Assembly: GCA_947500525.1 (NCBI GenBank)
Contig: CANMSH010000001.1
Coordinates: 620,001 to 684,000, forward strand
Origin: an uncultured Flavobacteriaceae bacterium
GTDB taxonomy: Bacteria > Bacteroidota > Bacteroidia > Flavobacteriales > Flavobacteriaceae
Direction: 5' to 3'
Length of the DNA stretch: 64,000 bases
The notes under the pieces are model-generated. The model ran no database searches, had not been told where the DNA came from, and worked only from the letters and a program-made list of their open reading frames with translations. This document shows, in pieces, positions 60,514 through 64,000 of this stretch; position 1 is the first letter of the stretch; every line of letters begins with the position of its first letter. Made by a program: the position numbers and the translations under genes.

Positions 60514-61554
60514 ATGATTAAAAAGCAAGACATAAGAGCATTAACGAAAGAAGAGTTGCGAGACTTTTTCGTTGAGAATGGAGATAAAGCTTTCCGTGGT
60601 AATCAAGTGTATGAATGGCTTTGGAGTAAGGTAGCCTATACTTTTGACGATATGACCAACCTCGCGAAGTCTACCAGAGCGATGCTTGATGAACATTTTG
60701 TGATCAACCATATCGAAGTTGACCATATGCAACGATCAAATGATGGAACGATTAAGAATGCCATTAAGTTGCATGATAGTTTAATTGTAGAATCTGTATT
60801 GATTCCGACCGAAACAAGAACTACTGCTTGTGTCTCTAGTCAGGTGGGATGTAGTCTAGATTGTAATTTTTGCGCAACCGCTCGCTTAAAGCGAATGCGT
60901 AATTTGAATCCAGATGAGATATATGACCAAGTTGTAGCTATTGATAAACAGAGTCGATTATATCATAATCATAAACTTTCGAATATCGTTTTTATGGGTA
61001 TGGGCGAGCCTCTATTAAATTATAAAAACGTACTAGCCTCTATTGATAAGATTACTTCAGATGAAGGTTTAGGAATGTCGCCCAAGCGTATTACTTTATC
61101 TACTGTCGGTATCCCAAAAATGATCAAGAAATTGGCAGATGATGAAGTGAAATTCAACTTGGCAGTATCGTTGCATTCAGCGATCGATTCTGTACGATCT
61201 AAAATGATGCCCATCAATGAGAAAAATGATTTGGCTGAATTGTTAGAGTCGTTGCAATATTGGTATTTAAAAACGAAAAAGATCATCACGTTTGAATATG
61301 TGGTTTGGAAAGGGATTAACGATACGCAAAAGGATGTGAACGCTTTGGTAGATTATTGTAAACAAGTACCTTCTAAAGTGAATCTAATAGAATATAATGC
61401 GATTGATGATGGTGAATTTCAACAAGCTTCACCCGAAGCAATTCATATGTATGTTCGTACCTTAGAAGCTAATCGAATTGTAGTCAACGTACGTCGCAGC
61501 AGAGGTAAAGATATTGATGCCGCTTGCGGGCAATTAGCTAATAAGACCTCTTAA
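60514..61554 (+). CDS. rlmN: Dual-specificity RNA methyltransferase RlmN
   Basis: Radical SAM CSLDCNFCATARLKRMRNL, GMGEPLLNY, KRITLSTVGI. Confidence 0.97.
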   Translation: MIKKQDIRALTKEELRDFFVENGDKAFRGNQVYEWLWSKVAYTFDDMTNLAKSTRAMLDEHFVINHIEVDHMQRSNDGTIKNAIKLHDSLIVESVLIPTETRTTACVSSQVGCSLDCNFCATARLKRMRNLNPDEIYDQVVAIDKQSRLYHNHKLSNIVFMGMGEPLLNYKNVLASIDKITSDEGLGMSPKRITLSTVGIPKMIKKLADDEVKFNLAVSLHSAIDSVRSKMMPINEKNDLAELLESLQYWYLKTKKIITFEYVVWKGINDTQKDVNALVDYCKQVPSKVNLIEYNAIDDGEFQQASPEAIHMYVRTLEANRIVVNVRRSRGKDIDAACGQLANKTS

Positions 61555-61560
61555 CAAAGT

Positions 61561-62511
61561 TTACTCATCTAACAAGGCGTTAATGGCATCTAGATTAGGC
61601 GCCAAAATGATTTCAATACGTCTGTTTTTTGCTTTTCCAGATGAAGAAGCATTACTTGCTATGGGCAAAAATTTACTACGTCCAGCCGCCGTAATTTGTT
61701 TTGGAGATACATTATTATTTGTTAGAATTCGAACAATGGCAGTCGCCCTTTTAGTAGATAAATCCCAATTGTCAGTAATGGCTCCTTTTCCACCGTAGGG
61801 CACGTCATCTGTATGACCTTCTATCAGTACGTCAATATCTGTATTTTGCTTTAACACACTTGCTAAGTTTACCACAGCTGAACGCCCTTGTGTGCCAACT
61901 GCCCAACTACCAGAACCAAATAATAGTTTATTTTCCATAGAAACATAGACCTTTCCATTTTTGCGTTCTACGGTGAGGCCTTTTCCTTCAAATCCGCTTA
62001 AAGCAGCAGATACAGCATCTTTTAATTGCAACATTTTTGCCTCTTTAGCTGCAATAAGCCCCTCTAATTCATCAACACGTTTGGAGCGAGCATTTAAATC
62101 ACCTTGTAATTTTTCTAAGCGACCACTTTCTTTAGCTAATTGAGATTCTTTCTCTTGTAATTGTAGTAATAATTCTCGATTTTGCTTTTCTTTCTCTGAT
62201 AACTGACTTGCACTCATTTCAGATAACTCGTTATACTCTTGCTCAAGTTTAGTTTTCTTTGCATCAAGACGATCAACTTCTTCATTCAATTTGGTTCTAT
62301 CTGATTCTAATTTATCGACTGCTAATTGTAAGGTTTTAGAGCTTTCTTCTAAAGCTTTCTTTTTGTCTATTAGATCTTGATTTTCACCAAATAAATCTGA
62401 ATTATTGTCACGTAATTTGTTGTACTTATCTTCAAGTTCCGTATACACTTTCTTGGTCACACAAGAGGCAACTAAAGTTAAGGTAAGGATTACTAAAACT
62501 ATTTTTCTCAT
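61561..62511 (-). CDS. OmpA-family lipoprotein with coiled coil
   Basis: Lipobox TLVASC; long coiled coil; OmpA domain VLIEGHTDDVPYGG...LSTKRATAIVRIL...AAGRSKFLPIA. Confidence 0.93.
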   Translation of the reverse strand: MRKIVLVILTLTLVASCVTKKVYTELEDKYNKLRDNNSDLFGENQDLIDKKKALEESSKTLQLAVDKLESDRTKLNEEVDRLDAKKTKLEQEYNELSEMSASQLSEKEKQNRELLLQLQEKESQLAKESGRLEKLQGDLNARSKRVDELEGLIAAKEAKMLQLKDAVSAALSGFEGKGLTVERKNGKVYVSMENKLLFGSGSWAVGTQGRSAVVNLASVLKQNTDIDVLIEGHTDDVPYGGKGAITDNWDLSTKRATAIVRILTNNNVSPKQITAAGRSKFLPIASNASSSGKAKNRRIEIILAPNLDAINALLDE

Positions 62512-62608
62512 AATTAAAATGATTAATTCTACATTCCTGCAAAAGCAGTATTAACAAAAGATATACTATAAGTAGTTCTTTAATCTATAATCTTTATGAT
62601 TTAATTTA

Positions 62609-63367
62609 TTAGTCAATTTCAACTCCAACAGGGCAATGGTCAGAATGCCTAGCTTCGGGTAAAATATAGGCTCGTTTTAAACGATTTTCTAAAGGCGATG
62701 ATGCCATACAGTAATCTAAACGCCATCCTTTATTATTATTTCTTGCATTAGCTCGGTAACTCCACCAGCTATAGTGATCAGGCTCTTTATTGAAATACCT
62801 AAAAGTATCTATAAAACCACTATCAATAAACTTGCCAATCCATGCTCTTTCTACAGGTAAAAATCCAGAAACCCCTTTCATTTTCGGATTATGAATGTCA
62901 ATTTCTTCATGACAAATGTTATAATCACCACAAATTATAAGGTTAGGAATTTCCTTTTTTAGTTTAGTAATATAGTCATGAAATTCATCCATATAATTTA
63001 GTTTGAAATTCAAACGATCGTCGTTTGTACCTGATGGTAAATACAAACTCATAACAGATACTGTGTCAAAATCTAAACGTAAATTCCGACCTTCAGCGTC
63101 CATATATTCAATGCCTGTGCCGTATTCTATATGATTGGGTTTTATTTTTGACAAGATGGCCACGCTACTGTACCCTTTTTTTTGAGCAGAAAACCAATAA
63201 TGATACGGGTAACCTGCCTCTTCGAATAAGGTTAAGTCAAGTTGGTCTTTATGAGCCTTCGTTTCTTGTATACAGATGACATCTGGATTTGCTCCTTGTA
63301 ACCAATCTAAGAACCCTTTTTTAATGGCGGCGCGAATACCATTAACGTTGTAAGAAAGTATTTTCAT
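62609..63367 (-). CDS. xth: Exodeoxyribonuclease III
   Basis: MKILSYNVNGIRAAIKKGFLDWL, ICIQETKAH, GDYNICHEEIDIHNPK, WRLDYCMAS, RHSDHCPV. Confidence 0.95.
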   Translation of the reverse strand: MKILSYNVNGIRAAIKKGFLDWLQGANPDVICIQETKAHKDQLDLTLFEEAGYPYHYWFSAQKKGYSSVAILSKIKPNHIEYGTGIEYMDAEGRNLRLDFDTVSVMSLYLPSGTNDDRLNFKLNYMDEFHDYITKLKKEIPNLIICGDYNICHEEIDIHNPKMKGVSGFLPVERAWIGKFIDSGFIDTFRYFNKEPDHYSWWSYRANARNNNKGWRLDYCMASSPLENRLKRAYILPEARHSDHCPVGVEID

Positions 63368-63589
63368 CTAATTTAAAATGATTGCTTTTTTAAGAAAAAC
63401 CCAAGTAATTTGAATTTTTTCTCCAGTTTGTGTTTGAATTCTTTTTTTTCTTGGGGATAATAATATGGCGATTCCGGCAGCTAAACCCGCATTTATTGCT
63501 ATATTTTCAAAAACAAAACTAAAAATTAAGTTTAATAGCAGGGTTATAATTAAAATAACGAAAAAAGGATTCTTTGCTAAATATATCAT
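63368..63589 (-). CDS. Small hypothetical membrane protein
   Basis: Two TM segments. Confidence 0.5.
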   Translation of the reverse strand: MIYLAKNPFFVILIITLLLNLIFSFVFENIAINAGLAAGIAILLSPRKKRIQTQTGEKIQITWVFLKKAIILN

Positions 63590-64000
63590 TACATTTTCAT
63601 TTCAGGAATAGTACCATTCACCACCAATGTGCCAGCAGTTGCATTTTTTATATCTTCTACAGAAACACCTGGTGCTCTTTCTAACAAATGGAAGGCTCCA
63701 TTTTTAATTTCTAAAACGGCCAAATTTGTCACCACTTTTTTTACGCAACCAACCCCTGTTAAAGGTAAAGAGCATTTCTTTAAAAGTTTTGATTCTCCGC
63801 GTTTATTGGTATGCATCATGGCAACAATAATATTTTCTGCCGAGGCCACTAAATCCATGGCACCACCCATGCCTTTTACCATTTTTCCTGGAATTTTCCA
63901 GTTAGCGATATCGCCATTTTCGGCTACCTCCATGGCACCCAATACCGTCAATTGTACATGTTGACCTCGAATCATTGCAAAGCTCTTAGCTGAATCAAAA
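63589..64000 (-). CDS. 3-oxoacid CoA-transferase subunit B, truncated at window end
   Basis: FDSAKSFAMIRGQHVQLTVLGAMEVAENGDIANWKIPGKMVKGMGGAMDLVASAENIIVAMMH; listed ATG is internal and the frame stays open to 64000. Confidence 0.92.
   Translation of the reverse strand, partial: FDSAKSFAMIRGQHVQLTVLGAMEVAENGDIANWKIPGKMVKGMGGAMDLVASAENIIVAMMHTNKRGESKLLKKCSLPLTGVGCVKKVVTNLAVLEIKNGAFHLLERAPGVSVEDIKNATAGTLVVNGTIPEMKM

Noticed and set aside
1-64000. CRISPR arrays, rRNA, canonical tRNA genes, prophage or IS elements
   Set aside because: None recognised on reading both strands; no regularly spaced repeats, transposase or integrase ORFs in the track.

Overview
The window is AT-rich and looks like a chromosomal segment from a marine-type Flavobacteriaceae (Bacteroidota). 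Evidence: a GENNYALAA tmRNA tag, a T9SS-type C-terminus, TamL, and a triple-Y/LuxR transmembrane regulator. Left edge: a truncated minus-strand WS/DGAT acyltransferase with an SCP2-like C-terminus that the ORF track misses. About 2.0-24.5 kb: a beta-glucan utilisation locus with a one-component regulator, GH16 x2, GH17 x2, GH30, a GH149/GH94-like phosphorylase, a GH144-like enzyme, an MFS/GPH transporter, and PKD/CBM lipoproteins. It has no SusC/SusD pair, and its first gene appears to fuse a clan GH-A glycosidase to an outer-membrane beta-barrel. About 24.9-25.3 kb: tmRNA, with a 17-bp duplicate of its 3' end nearby. About 27.4-32.0 kb: a packed operon of poorly characterised membrane proteins including a Coq4-like protein. 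The rest is mostly housekeeping (kdsA, recJ, rpe, rpoD, pnp, rpsO, accD, fbaA, tamL, ubiE/menG, queA, rlmN, xth). Two intergenic regions carry unexplained structured-RNA candidates: a tandem GGGG-tetraloop array at about 43.3-43.7 kb and a three-way-junction-like element upstream of an ECF sigma factor at about 41.55-41.64 kb. All family calls come from reading motifs by eye; no searches or folding were run.
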